This document shows positions 32,999-45,699 of a stretch of 64,000 nt of DNA, in pieces (the stretch's first letter is position 1; every line of letters begins with the position of its first letter). This DNA is from Ananas comosus (taxonomy: Eukaryota > Streptophyta > Magnoliopsida > Poales > Bromeliaceae). Under the pieces are notes generated by a model. It saw nothing but the letters and a program-made list of their open reading frames with translations, was not told the DNA's origin and ran no database searches. The position numbers and the translations under genes are program-made. The stretch covers positions 3,725,793-3,789,792 of the forward strand of contig NC_033631.1 in NCBI RefSeq assembly GCF_001540865.1. The letters run 5' to 3'.

Positions 32999-35029
32999 CC
33001 CGCAGGAACTCGGTGCTCAGCCTTCACCCGTTGGCAAGTTAAACATCTAGCCACAAACTCACCAACATCCTTTTTCATTCCGGGCCACCAATAAAGCAAC
33101 TTTAAGTCCTTGTACATCTTGGTGCCTCCCGGATGTATAGCATACGGTGCTCGGTGTGCTTCTTGAAGGATATCCTCTTTAATGCCCAAGTCCGCCGGTA
33201 CACAAAGTCGTCCGCGGAAGCGCATCAATCCATCACCGTCTAAAGTGAAGTCACCGGTGCAACCATCAATCATCTTAGCTCGAATCTTTTGCAACTCCGA
33301 GTCGGAAGCTTGATTTTCTTTAATCCTTTCCAAAAGTGTGGGTTGCACCACCAAAGTCATCAGTCTCAAAGGTGTATCAGGAGCCACCACCTCCAACTCC
33401 AACCGCTTCATCTGCTCGATCAACGGCGGTTGAGTAACCACAAACATCGCTAAGTTCTCAGTCGATTTCCGACTTAGCGCATCCGCCACCACGTTAGCCT
33501 TGCTCGGGTGGTAAAGCATCGTCAAATCATAATCCTTGAGTAGCTCCAACCATCTGCGCTGCCTCAAGTTCAACTCCTTTTGAGTAAATAAATACTTTAA
33601 ACTCTTATGATCCGTATATACTTCACACCGCTCGCCATAAAGATAGTGGCACCATAGCTTCAAAGCAAAGACTACGATCGCGAACTCCAAGTCGTGAGTA
33701 GGGTAATTCCTTTCATAATCCTTCAATTGGCGAGATGCATACGCGATCACTTTCCCGTCCTGCATCAAAACACAGCCCAATCCATTAAAGGAAGCATCAC
33801 TATAAATCACATACCCTACTCCAGCAGTCGGCAAGGTAAGGATCGGGGCAGTCGTTAGTCGCTGCTTCAATTCTTGGAAGCTCCTTTCACACGCATCATT
33901 CCAAATAAACTTGGTGCCCTTATACGTGAGTCTCGTGAGGGGAGTAGATAATTTTGCAAATCCTTCGACGAACCGTCGGTAATAGCCGGCCAAACCAATG
34001 AAGCTCCGTATCTCGGTCACGCTCGTCGGCCTCGGCCAATCCTTGATAGCTTCAATTTTTCTCGGGTCCACGGCTATGCCTGATCCATAAATCAAATGGC
34101 CCAAAAACGCCACCTCTCTAAGCTAAAATTCACACTTCTTCAATTTGGCATAGAGCTTCTTTTCCCGAAGCACTTGAAGTACAAGTCTCAAGTGTTCCTC
34201 ATGATCTGCATCACTTCGGGAATAGACCAAAATGTCGTCGATGAATACTACGACGAACCTGTCTATGTAAGGCTTGAAAGCACGGTTCATTAAATCCATA
34301 AAAGCTGCCGGAGCATTAGTAAACCCAAACGGCATGACAGTAAACTCATAATGTCCATACCGTGTTCTAAAAGCCGTCTTCGACACATCCTCAGGTCTGA
34401 TCTTCAACTGGTGATATCCCGACTGCAAGTCGATCTTGGAATACACACAAGATCCCTGAAGCTGATCAAATAGGTCGTCGATCCTCGGCAATGGATACTT
34501 GTTCTTGATCGTGACTTTATTAAGTTCACGGTAGTCCACGCACAAGCGAAGTGATCCATCCTTCTTCTTGACAAATAGGACCGGTGCTCCCCAAGGTGAC
34601 ACACTCGGTCGCACAAAACCCTTGTCCAGAAGATCCTCCAACTGTGCCTTCAGCTCCTTCAATTCCGCCGGTGCCATCCTATAAGGCGCCTTTGAGATTG
34701 GAGTAGTCCCGGGAACGAGATCTACCACAAACTCATTCTCTCTATCAGGTGGCATGCCTGGTAGCTCCGCTGGGAGCACATCTCCAAATTCCCGTACTAC
34801 GGAAATATCCTCAATCCTAGGGGCGTCTGCATCATCCCGCAATACAACAGTAGCCAAATAGGCTACGCAGCCTTTACTAATCAACTGCCTAGCTCGAGAG
34901 GAGCTAATCGTCATCGCAAACAGCGAACTCTGGCATCCTCGGTACACAACCTCCGCCTGCCCCGGCTCTCTAAACGTCACCGTTCGATTCTTGCAATCAA
35001 TGGTGGCAAAGTACTTGGTCAATCAGTCC
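32999..35029 (-). pseudogene. Gypsy B pol: protease end, RT, RNase H, integrase zinc domain
   Basis: Minus-strand reading: the protease C-terminal end ([19 protein letters not shown]), RT with [15 protein letters not shown] and FIDDILVYS, RNase H with [18 protein letters not shown], the linker ADALSRKS, and integrase zinc-domain residues ending [15 protein letters not shown] at the gap. Two long blocks lie in one frame (34123-35022 and 32999-34113), split only by a TAG at 34123-34125 where relatives have Trp. This is the best preserved gypsy pol here. Gag, most of the protease and the catalytic part of integrase are missing at the two gaps. Confidence 0.9.
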
Positions 35030-35030
35030 N

Positions 35031-36840
35031 ATAGATAGATTAGTTTAGGGGTCGCGTGATGCGATGGGCAATGATTATTATAGAGATAGTAAAATTACTT
35101 TATCAACGAAAAGGTTAAAAAAATAGAAAGTAGAAGAAAAGATTTAAATAGAAATTACGCTATAAATATGCGAAAAATCAAAAGAGAACTAAATCAATAA
35201 GAACTAACTAACTTTCCAGGGCAATTTTCACCGCAACATCGAAGAGAGAGCATAGGATCTAGGAATTTATTGCAATAACTTAACAAATAGCTGTTGACAA
35301 CTTCTTGTGAAGGAGCAAATAATCTAGAATTTCCCTAGCCATCCAATTAAGTTTAGAGGTAATCACCAATGAATCAGGGATGATCACATCTATAAACTCT
35401 TATTAATCCCCTTAATCTTTGTCCACGTGACATGTGTTCCTTAACCCTTACCCGTGGGACCCATCTATCAATCTTGGTTGAACTGGCTTTTCCTCTTCCC
35501 TGACTCTGTTTCGTCGTTCCCTCTTCCCAAGCGTCTCTTCCCCCCACTCTTTTCCACTTCCCGCTATAGTTTCGACCTTCGGCTCTCTTTGGACTTGCCC
35601 TACTCTATAAACTCTTATTAATCCCCTTAATCTTTGTCCATGTGGCATGTGTTCCTTAACCCTTACCCGTGGGACCCATCTATCAATCTTGGTTGAACTG
35701 GCTTCTCCTCTTCCCTGACTCTGTTTCGTCATTCCCTCTTCCCAAGCGTCTCTTCCCCCCACTCTTTTCCACTTCCCGCTACAGTTTCGACTCTTCGGCT
35801 CTCTTTGGACTTGCCCTAATTTTTAACTATTTATCTCTCTCTCTCTCTCTCTCTCTGCCTGCAGCTTCCTTACCATGGCTTCCGATGATAGTTGCGCTTG
35901 CGCCATCCATAGCCCTAGCCCTCAACGCTTTCATGTGATTGCCTAGGGCATTTTCTCCCTTTCGCCTTGGCTTCGACAAGTGTCGACGCCCTTTGCCTTC
36001 TGCTCGCTCTCCTCTACTTCGCAATCCCTGGTAACTTCCTCTCGATTCCTCAACTTTCTAATTCATGGTGAGCAAAATCCTTCTTTTATGAGTAGTTTTA
36101 GTAGAAATGAGTTCATAGATGGATAAAATGAAGTTTCACACTTTGATTTGGATCAATTTTTGTACTGATATTGGCTTTCTAAAATTGTTGGTGATTGCAG
36201 TAAAATTGTAATACAAGTAGCAAGAATTATAAGTTCGATTGTTGATTATATTACGGTTTGATGCAATTTTTTTTTAAATAATACATCTCATATTTTTTTT
36301 CCCTCTAACAGAGTTTTCTTATTTTCTGTAATTTTTGTGATGGATAAAATCGAACTGGCCACATGGCTAACTCGATCTCAATCCTGGATAAAATCGAACT
36401 CGCCACATGGCTAACTCAATCTCAATCCGGTGAATATAGTTTATTATTACATTTACCTATTTGATGAAATGTCCTTTTGCTTTACACACGCATTTTACCT
36501 ATTTGATGAAATGTCTCTTTGCACACATATTTTACCTATTTAATGGGATCTCTTTAGTCATTGTTGTTGCAAATTTGATGGTAGATCGATACGATTATTT
36601 CTTAGATCTTGTTGGATGTGCTCAATTTCACAGTATACTCGTTTAGATTTTAGTTTGATGTAGTGTTCAATTATTTATGACATTTTTGAATTTAATTGAA
36701 ATTGATTTTGTCAAAACTTATTCATGAAATTTTGGTGCAAAAGTCATTGGGATTTCGTTGATATATTTTTGATTGAAGTAGGATTTGTGCATTGGAACTG
36801 AACAAAAATTGATGAAAATTTTTCAAAAGTTCTTTTTGGA
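35031..36840. other. Unassigned segment between a gap and copia F
   Basis: It starts at the N at 35030 and shares no clear similarity with gypsy B. It holds a 215-bp tandem duplication, a CT repeat at 35834-35855, an imperfect 49-bp direct duplication near 36340-36430 (GGATAAAATCGAACT units) and a triplicated ATTTTACCTATTTGATG motif near 36455-36545. The rightmost part may be noncoding sequence of copia F upstream of its ORF3 unit. No gene was recognised. Confidence 0.5.
35391..35820. repeat. 215-bp tandem duplication
   Basis: TATAAACTCTTATTAATCCC at 35391 recurs at 35606. The copies are near identical through TCTCTTTGGACTTGCCCTA, differing by a few substitutions. Confidence 0.9.
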
Positions 36841-36854
36841 TGATAGGCTACGGA

Positions 36855-36906
36855 GACCGGTCCCTGGCTGGAAGGACCGGTCCCTCTGCCCGAGCCCCTA
36901 TATGAA
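36855..36906 (+). promoter_or_regulatory. Candidate ORF3 promoter in copia F
   Basis: ACCGGT cores start at 36855 and 36875 (20 bp apart), with TATATGAA at 36899, about 18 bp further. A TC-rich tract follows (36920-36940). The layout equals that upstream of ORF3 in copia E. A possible intron runs from GTAATAG (37023) to TTTGAAACAG (37418). Confidence 0.5.
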
Positions 36907-37430
36907 GCTCTGTTAGGTTTTACTTTCTCTCTCTACTCTTTTGTTTCAAAAATTTCCCAAACACTTCCTAGGGTTCCGGAGACTTCCTCCTTCATTCTCC
37001 ATTGATTTCAACTGGGGTTTTGGTAATAGTTTCACATTTTGCCTATTTTTCATGCTTATTTCGGATTTATGATTATTTTGTGACCTTATGAAGTTTGATG
37101 TTTGAAACTTTGTGGAATTCGTGTGTTCTTCTTTTATCATCTCTCTAGACTTGTTAGGACTTGATTTTTCGTGTTATTACATGATTTGATTCATATATTT
37201 GCCCTATTTTGCTATGTTTTGGCCTGTCAAACCCCTAATGTTCATCTTCCTGTCAAAGCTGAAATTTTACTTGCTCTGTTGCATGGTTTGGCAGTGGTTT
37301 TCGTGGAATATATGGCCCTAGGATCGTCGAGCTCATTTCATCTGATTTTGACTAACATTTTCATAAAATGTGATATTTATTTGTTCAATTGTATTTTTTT
37401 TATGTGTCTTTGAAACAGGGACCTTTCACA

Positions 37431-38924
37431 ATGTATTCATTCTTGATCGCAACTTGCAAAGGTCTCAGTGTGTTACACCGGTGGTGGTCAAGGAGGTAAA
37501 CGTCGACGCTCCTCCGCTCAGCAACCGACTGAGCAGCCACTAGAGGATATGGGCAGTGAGTATGTCCCAGGCGACTACTCGGACTCCGAGTCGACCGATT
37601 GGGAAGCCCTTACCCCCAAAGTTCTGTCAAAGAAGAAAGGAAAAGAGCCCGTCGCTCCTACTAAAGAGAAAGGAAAAGGGAAAGAGAACGAAAAAGGAAA
37701 AGTGAAAGGCAAAGATAAAGGAATAGAGAAAGCGAAAGGCAAAGGACAAGAGAAAGAAAAAGGAAAGGAGAATGAACATATGACTTATTCTCGTGGTCGG
37801 AAGAGAACGGGTGGTGTTGAGATTAGAGATCCAGCTTCTGAGCCTCCACGTCATAGTGCTCAGGAAGCCCCTATTGACTCACGCCGTCGCTCTATGTATT
37901 CATCGAAACTCTGCATTGGAGAGCGAGCAGTTGGAGTCCAGAATCTCATCGCACGTGTCCCGGCATTTCAAGCTTTATTTGAGAATGGGAATCTGCATGA
38001 GATTTGTGATTTCCCTGAGCAGACTGGATATTGTTTGGAGCTCATTCGTGAGTTTTATATGCAGCGGGACGTTTGAGTGATTCTGACGGTGGTCCATACA
38101 TGTTTACGACTTCAGTACGTGGTGTGGAGTTGACGGTTACGCCAGATACTGTGGCGTCTATATTGGAGATGGCCGCTCGGACTGATGGAATGGAGTACAT
38201 ACATGTAGGTTTTGATGCTCTTCGTAATTGGCAACGAGTCATGGATGGTATTTGCATGTCAGGCACTGATTCAAATGGTATTTTGGTGATGTCTAAGGAT
38301 TTGAAAGTGGAATACAGATTTCTGAATTTTGTGGTTTGCTACAACATTATGCCCTTGGCGAACACAAAGATAGTGAGATGGGAGCGCGTGTTATACATGT
38401 ACCTGCTGGGACACCCGGATATCATTCAGGCTCGGAATATCAATATCAATGTTCCATTTCTGATTTGGCAAAGAATGGCTAAGGATATAATATCTTCAGG
38501 TCAAAATGAACGATTGCCATTTCCTCTAATCATTATGCGGATTCTACGGCTGAATGATGTGGATACACGATGTTCGTCATATGAGCACAGTCTGGGTATG
38601 ATCAGTGAGTCGACTTTTGTGAAGTCGTCGGTGCAGCTTCGCTCTCCATCCCAGCGACTTTCTCCGCCTCTTGCTGCTCCTGCCCCATCACGTCCTACTG
38701 TGGAGCTGTCAGATCAGGATGTCTCGGTATCTTCGGTATATCGTGAGCAACAGCGCTTATCTGGCGAGCTTCAACGACTTTCTGCAGATCAGGCTCGAAT
38801 GGTTGTTGAGCAAGAACGCCTCACAAGGGAAATGGGCAAGCTCAAACGGTTGATGAAGGCCATTTTCGATAAGTTGGGGTGTTGCAGTGCTGATATTCCT
38901 CCGCCGGGTGCTGATTCGGATTGA
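37431..38924 (+). pseudogene. Copia F third-ORF relic
   Basis: The start ATGTATTC at 37431 matches copia E, but the frame shifts before the GGGQGGKRRRSSAQQP block (37476 on). A one-base loss near 38062 breaks the frame again: the first block ends REFYMQRDV with a stop at 38076, and the next begins SDSDGGPYMFTTSV. Domain order equals that of the intact copy: a longer Lys/Glu-rich region (GKGKENEKGKVKGKDKG), a central domain with FVVCYNIMPLANTK, and a C-terminal coiled coil ending CCSADIPPPGADSD. Retention of most residues across two diverged copies suggests past selection on the protein. Confidence 0.85.
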
Positions 38925-38963
38925 ATGCTACGGGGTTCCTCTTTTTGTCGTTTTGGCGCTTTC

Positions 38964-38980
38964 TGATAAAAAGGGGGAGA
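38964..38980 (+). promoter_or_regulatory. Polypurine-like box after the ORF3 relic
   Basis: AAAAAGGGGGAGAT follows the ORF3 stop by about 40 bp, at the same place as the box at 22583-22597 in copia E. Confidence 0.6.
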
Positions 38981-39295
38981 TGATGATGATGACATGACAT
39001 GCTTAGTTTTTCTTTGACTATGATGATGATGATGCTTAGACATGTTCTTATATTCTTGAATCTTGATTGTGCTTTGAGAATCTTGATTGTGTTTTGAGAA
39101 TATTTTTGCAGGAACTTTCAAGACTTCAAGACTCCATGTCTAAGTCATAAAGTTTGTATTAGAATTGTGAGAAAAATGTAATTTTTTTTTATTGGATCGG
39201 TCATGCAAGAGATTGTCGTTTGGTGATTGTGATAATCTTCTTTTTATTGTTTTTGAGGTTTGTATGAGCATTGTAATATGTTTTGTCACGAAATC

Positions 39296-39312
39296 ACCAA
39301 AGGGAGAGATTG
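39296..39312 (+). promoter_or_regulatory. Polypurine tract of copia F
   Basis: CCAAAGGGAGAGAT abuts the LTR start at 39313. It differs from copia E's AAAGGGGGAGAT by small changes. Confidence 0.8.
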
Positions 39313-39893
39313 TTAAGGATTTTCTAAGTTGGCGAATTTCGTGAAGTCGAATGGAGTTTTGAAAAGTTATAAGCGAAGTTTTGGAGAGAATATTCAATTT
39401 GAAAGACTCATTCGGGAAGCTCGGCACCTCAGGTATGAAAGATAGATCATTTGTGGTGACTCTAGATGTTCAAAATGTATGTAGAAGACTTAGATTGCAT
39501 TGTTGCGTTTTGAAATAACTGATCTAAACTTATCAGGGTTCAGGGACCGGTCCCTGATCAGAGGGACCGGACCCCGTAGGTCCTCTCTGCGTAAAGAAAC
39601 GATGCAACCAGTCTGTGGTAACGAGGGACCGGTCCCTGTAAGCTGGTTTTCATATGCGCATCAAGGGACCAGACCCTGAATTGGGGACCGGTTCCCGTAC
39701 GCAAAGATTTTTGGTTACGCAGAGAGAGACCGGTCTTTGGAATAAAGACTAGTCCCCGTAGCAGGGTTTTTTCAGCTATGCAACGAGAGACCGGTCCTTG
39801 AGATGAGAGACCAGTTCCCGTGGCATGTGTTTTCTGCTACGCAACGAGGGACCGGTCCTTGGCTTGAAGGACTGGACCCTGAGAGACCGAACC
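39313..39893 (+). repeat. Copia F 3' LTR, truncated
   Basis: The start TGTTAAGGATTTTCTAAG and the ACCGGT-rich body (about 39543-39890) align with the reverse complement of the copia E LTR. It ends abruptly at the gypsy B LTR, roughly half the expected length. Spacing of ACCGGT or near-ACCGGT cores is again mostly about 20 bp. Confidence 0.85.
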
Positions 39894-42599
39894 TGTCACG
39901 CCCCGGGACCAGCGGAGGCCCTCCCGGTAGCATGCCCAGACCCGCCATATGTCTACACATATAAGGCGTCTACAATAAAGCGGAAGTAAAAGCAAGAAAT
40001 AGAATAAATAGAATAATAACAACTAACGATATCAGAGCGAGCAAAGTTCTATTCTCAAAACCAGAGTAAAGGAAATATACCAAGACGAAGAAAGTAAAAC
40101 ATAAGTTGATACAATACTAACTCCTCAAAAGAAATACCAAGATCCAAAAGAAAGGTGGTCTCTATACATATACGAGTACAACTCTCAACCTCTCACAAAA
40201 AAAAACATCGAGAGGTAGACCACCTAAACTCGTCTCTCGCTGAAGGGTTAACTCGAAGCGACGCCCTTCCCACGGTCCCTAGCCTCTCCCGGCGTGGAAG
40301 GCTCTGAAAGAAAACATAAAACAGAGGGCGTGAGAACTATAATTTATAGTTCCCAGTGGGCAATTACTGACCTCAGCTCAATGCACCACTAGGCCCCAAA
40401 AGAAAATGGTAAGTAATGACAATAATAGTAAGCAATAAAGAGCGCGTACAATAACTACTGAAAGAAAGTATATATGAAAGGCTATATTACTATGTCTCAA
40501 GTAGGCATGATGTAGGTATGATGTACATCTATTCTAGCATAAACAAGTACGTCCGATGGCAAGAAGAAAATGCTACCGTCCAAGATGTCATGCATAAAGA
40601 ATGAGCTCTACCATACGACCCAATATCCTATGACACAATGAATGAAACAGGCAAGTATACTATATGTATCCCAATGCTATGTCATGAGCGTGTCAGGTAA
40701 CCCAACTACTAAGCCTATCTATCTAGCAGTGATTATTCATTTTTAACACCGTGTCGATTTCCATTTCCAATTAAGGACCTACCAAAGGTAGTCTAGCTTG
40801 TGCCGCCTAAGTGCCTGTGGTAGCCCGACATCCCTACTCTTGGAATGTGTCTGTCCCACTCGACCCCGTAGGCTTCTCAATACCGCACGAGCGAACATAA
40901 GTCGCGTAGGCTAACTCCGAAGTGCCGGCTTGTAGGGAGCGACCCTCACAAGTATGTGCGAATGAGCACAAATGGCAAGCAAGCAAGGTCAAAGTCTCAA
41001 GTACTCTACTCTCATGCCTCTCGCATGGCATGGCATGGTCACTAGCCTCCCAAGGATCTAGTCCAAAGTCTCAAAGTGACGCTCCAACGCACACACTTGC
41101 TTAGTGCCTCTTTATGACACTTAAGCATCACAACTAATCATGCCCAATTCATGTTCCATATTCCAATTAAAACAATACTAGCTAGGTTCACTTTAGCCCG
41201 GGCCCAATGCCTGTTTGTGACATTGGCCCAATCTCTCAAATAGCCTAAGTCCTCAAGCCTCTCTAGGCTTCCAAAAATTCCTAATGTCACAATTGGCAAA
41301 TAAGCTAAATGCATGAAAGCAAGGTTCATTTTCATAGTAGGGATCTTAACTTCATATCTCAACCAGAATGTCGTATCACACATGCATGCTCTCTACTACA
41401 TAGAGGCCCAAAATTCTACTATATGCAACATAAGCATTTTAAGCATTCTAAAATTCACAATAAATACATATAACAAGAATATGCATGTTTTTTCATTTTG
41501 TAACACTTAAATCGTCAACAATGAGATTTTCTCATTGAGTGGCTAGGTCAAACCCACCGAATCGTCGCGTGCTACTTCGATTCCCCGAACGGAGTTGTCC
41601 ACGAGTCTCAAAATACCCTAAAAGTATTGAGCGAAGAGATACACGGGTATTACGATCAACTATAAGATCGAACTTTAACAAACTTGGCAAAAGGGCTAAA
41701 ACTCACCTAATGTGTGGAAAATCTCTCTCAAGCTCCAAAAGAGAGCTAAATCCCTTCCAATCCAAGCCCAAGGAAGGTTCAAATCCAATCAATCTAGCCT
41801 CAAAAGCCCTAGATCAAAAAAGCCCCAAAAATCAACCCTAATATCCATTCTAGGGTTCCATATGGTAAAACCTACCAAATAAAGGATCAAATGGTAGAAT
41901 CCAAGTACTAACCTCCCAAAATGCCTCCAAACAAGCTCCAAATCTTCTAGGGTTGAAGATTGGTCCACCACCAAGCTCTACAAGCAAGCTTCAAGCCAAG
42001 CAAGGGTGGAAAAGAGAGAAAGGGGTTGAGCTCCAAGCTCCCTCAAGCAAGCTCCTCTTCTTCTTCTCCTCCTTCTTCTTCTTCTCTCTCTAGAAGGTGT
42101 AGGGTGAGGGTGAGAATGTGAGAAATGAGGAGGGAAGAGAGGGAAATGGCTAATAAGCCCATCTAGTGTAACAAAATCCGGAGAGGCCCCTCAAAAACTC
42201 AAATTTACATCAGTCCGAACTGGGCAGTTTTCGCCCAGAGGGACCGGTCTCTCCCCAGCAGGGACCGGTCTCTCGCTGCGAACCCGAAAAACCAACGTTC
42301 GGGAACCGGTCTCTCCCTGCGCGGGACCGGTCTCTCACTGCGTAGGCGCGCTCGGGGACCGGTCTCGCCTGCCAGGGACCGGTTGCCTCAAGGCTGCCGC
42401 AACACTGCTCACTGGGGGACCGGTCTCTCCTTTCAGGGACCGGTCCCCGAGAGTAAAAACTCTCAGGACTTGTCCCAAATTCTAGTTTTCGAACTTTTTA
42501 GGTCGGAAAACATTCTACAACCCTCCACAAAGTATGGAAAAGCTCGAAATACATCCAAACACTCGAACCTCGCAATTTGCAAAGGTCCAGTGTGCTACA
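39894..42599 (-). repeat. 5' LTR of gypsy B (2706 bp)
   Basis: It runs from TGTCACGCCCCGGGAC to GTGTGCTACA. ACCGGT cores start at 42243/42264, 42305/42326, 42358/42378 and 42419/42439, four pairs spaced 21, 21, 20 and 20 bp. A TC-rich tract with CTCTCTCTAGAAG lies at about 42055-42095, downstream in the element's sense. Left of it there is no primer-binding site, because copia F abuts directly. Confidence 0.88.
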
Positions 42600-45500
42600 G
42601 AACGGTCCAAGGTACCGGGGACTTAGCTTTCCACGGAGCCGAAATCGTATAATTTCCCATATCCGCGATACATTTAGAAAGACGTGGTCGCCAACTGCAA
42701 ACTCTATGTCTTTTCTCCATTTGTCGGCATAGCTCTTTTGTCGGGATTGTGCCGTAGCAAGCCTTTGGCAGGCAAGGCGAACCTTCTCCTCCGCTTCCCG
42801 CACCACATCTGGGCCAAGAGTAGCTCTCTCGCCCACATCGCTCCAGTGGATTGGAGAGCGACATTTCTTTCCATAAAGGGCCTCGAATGACGCCATCGCG
42901 ATACTCTCTTGATAACTATTATTATACGCGAACTCCACCATCGGTAGATGATCGTGCCAACCGCCCTTGTAGTCAAGTACACACGCTCGAAGCATATCCT
43001 CAAGTATTTGTATCGTCCTCTCCGATTGACCATCACTTTGAGGGTGAAATGCCGTGCTAAAGTCGAGCCGTGTGCTCAATGCCTCCTGTTTGCTCCTCCA
43101 AAAGTGAGACGTGAACCTCGGGTCCCGATTTGATACAATAGACACCAGTACCCCATGAAGTCTCACAACCTCGTCGATATACAGTTGAGCCAACTTGTCC
43201 CCCGACCATGTAATATGAATCGGTAGGAAATGTGCCGACTTCGCCAACCGGTCTACTATCACCCAAATTGCATCGTGACCACCTTGAGATCGAGGCAACC
43301 TAGTCACGAAGTCCATTGCGATATTTTTCCATTTCCAAATGGATATAGATAAACTTGTAACTTTCCAGCCGGAAACCGCCGCTCCGCTTTTACTTGTTGG
43401 CAAGAAAGACATTGCACAACAAACTCCCCAATGTCTTTCTTCATGCCCGACCACCAATAATACAATTTCAAATCTTGGTACATTTTGATACCATCCGGGT
43501 GTATACTATAAGGAGATTGATGCGCTTCTTGCATAATCGCCCTGCGGATGTCTTTGTTCTTAGGCACACACCATCGGTTTCTAAGCCGGAGTGCGTCGTT
43601 GGTCCCAATGCCAAAATCATCGGCACTACCGCTCTCAACTTCACCGTGCACCTTTTGGAGATACTCATCGGAAGCTTGCAGCTCTTTTATCCTCTCCAAC
43701 AAGGTTGGTTGCACTACTAATGCGGCAAGTGTAGCCGACACTCCCAGCTCCACTACTTTCAAACAAAGCCATTGCATCTCCTTTTGCAATAATGGTTGGG
43801 GTGTAATTGTCGAAGCTAAAATTTTTCCTGATTTTCTACTAAGTGCATCGGCCACGACATTTGCTTTCTCGGGGTAGTATAGAATAGTAACATCATAGTC
43901 TTTCAACAATTCTAACCACCGTCGTTGTCGCATATTTAGCTCCTTTTGGGTGAACAAGTATTTAAGGCTTTTGTGATCCGTATAGATCTCACAATATTCC
44001 CCATATAAGTAATGCCTCCACAACATTAGCGCGAATATCACCGCCACTAGCTCAAGATCATGGATCGGGTAGTTCTTCTCATACGTCTTCAATTGGCGCG
44101 AAGCATATGCTATAACTCGGCCGTTTTGCATCAAAACACACCCGAGTCCAATGTAGGAAGCATCACTATATACCACAAAGGTCTCCCCCGGCGTCGGTAG
44201 AGCAAGCACCGGGGTTGTGGTAAATCTTTCTTTTAATTCCTCGAAGCTCCGCTCGCATTCGGGGCTCCAAACATACTTCACTCCTTTGTGCGCAAGACGC
44301 GTTAGTGGAGTAGTTATTTTAGCAAACCCCTTCACGAACCGCCGGTAATAGCTCGCTAGCCCAAGGAAACTGCGGACCTCCGATACGCTTGTCGGGTGAG
44401 GCCAATATCTAATTGCCTCCACTTTCTTCGGGTCCACCGAGATACCATCGCCAGAAATTACATGACCAAGGAAAGTGACCTCCGATAGTCAAAAGTCGCA
44501 TTTCTTCAACTTGGCATATAACTTCTCTTTTCGGAGTATTTCCAACACCGTCCTCAAATGCTCCTCGTGTTCTTCCTCGGTCCGGGAATATACCAATACG
44601 TCGTCAATGAATACCACGACGCACCGGTCAAATAACGGACGAAAGACCCTGTTCATTGAGTCCATGAATGCCGCCGGGGCGTTAGTAAGCCCAAACAGCA
44701 TCATCGTGAACTCATATTGGCCATACCGCGTACGGTACGCCGTCTTATGCACATCCTCGGGTCGTATCTTCAACTGATGAAACTCCGATTGAAGATCGAT
44801 CTTTGAATACACCTTTGACCCTTGCAACTGATCGAATAAATCGTCAATTCTCGGCAACGGGTACTTATTCTTCACTGTGACCTTGTTCAACTCGCGGTAA
44901 TCCACGCAGAGTCGAAGTGTGCCGTCCTTCTTCTTAAAGAATAGCACCGGAGCTCCCCAGGGTGACGCGCTCGGCCTCACAAAGCCTTTGTCGAGCAAGT
45001 CTTGCAACTGTGCCTTGAGCTCCCTTAGCTCCGCCGGTGCCATTCTATACGGAGGGTTCGAAATTGGAGCCGCCCCGGGTACCAAGTCAATAACGAACTC
45101 GATCTCCCAGTCCGGTGGCAAACCCGGTAACTCTGCCGAAAATACATCCAGAAACTCACACGCCACCCGAATACCACTAAGTTCCGGGTGCTCCTTCAGG
45201 TTTCTACCATTGTCGCGAAATAGGCTTCACAACCACCTTTTATCATTTTCCTCGCCCGTGCCGCCGACACGGTCGCTGCGAAGAGCGAGCTTTTAGACGC
45301 CTGATATACTAGCTTCTCTCGATTAGGCTCACGAAATGTGATCACCTTACTTTCGCAATCTATCACGGCATAATACTTGGAGAGCCAGTTAGTCCCCAAG
45401 ATCACGTCGAAACCCCACATTCGATTGAACACTAACAGGTCGATCGGCATGACCCAATCACCTATCTGCACTGGGCACGCTACACACTCTTCGCGAACAT

Positions 45501-45697
45501 GGAAAGTATGCTCGACCGAATTTACCATCCAATAGTCATAATGATGCACAATCTTAATGCCATGAGTCCTAGCGAATGATGCATTTATGAATGAATGCGG
45601 TGCACCAGTGTTGAATAAAGCTCTAGCTCTAGTGCCTCTGATCGAGATAATACCTGCCACGATGTCGTCGGGGACAGGAATCGGCTCCTTCTCCACC
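42600..45697 (-). pseudogene. Gypsy A pol (protease, RT, RNase H, integrase)
   Basis: From right to left: protease with LFNTGAPHSFINASF (Asn in place of the catalytic Asp), RT with [15 protein letters not shown] and FIDDVLVYS, RNase H with [18 protein letters not shown], the linker ADALSRKS, an integrase zinc domain with [12 protein letters not shown], the catalytic core with FHPQSDGQSERT, and RGKLSPRYLGPF at the B insertion. Coding blocks fall in three frames (45196-45696, 44489-45166, 43304-44437, 42600-43457), with frameshifts near 45180 and 43380 and a stop near 44487. It is inactive. It continues at 32438. Confidence 0.9.
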
Positions 45698-45699
45698 TA

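Larger units (their letters stand above)
36841..39893 (+). mobile_element. Copia F fragment (relative of copia E)
   Basis: The segment carries, in + orientation, the ORF3 promoter-like region, the ORF3 relic, two polypurine boxes and a 3' LTR starting TGTTAAGGATTTTCTAAG at 39313. Each has a counterpart in copia E in the same order. No gag or pol is present. The LTR is cut off at 39893 where gypsy B's LTR begins. Confidence 0.85.
32439..42599 (-). mobile_element. Ty3/gypsy element B, rearranged and gapped
   Basis: The outer ends are TGTCACG (32439) and GTGCTACA (42599), with the perfect repeat GAACG at 32434-32438 and 42600-42604, inserted in gypsy A's pol. The left LTR is cut by the 62-N gap. 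Pol occupies 32999-35029. The right LTR (39894-42599) is complete. Between 35030 and 39893 there is unrelated sequence and a copia fragment rather than B's gag and primer-binding site, so the interior is either rearranged or mis-assembled. Confidence 0.75.
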
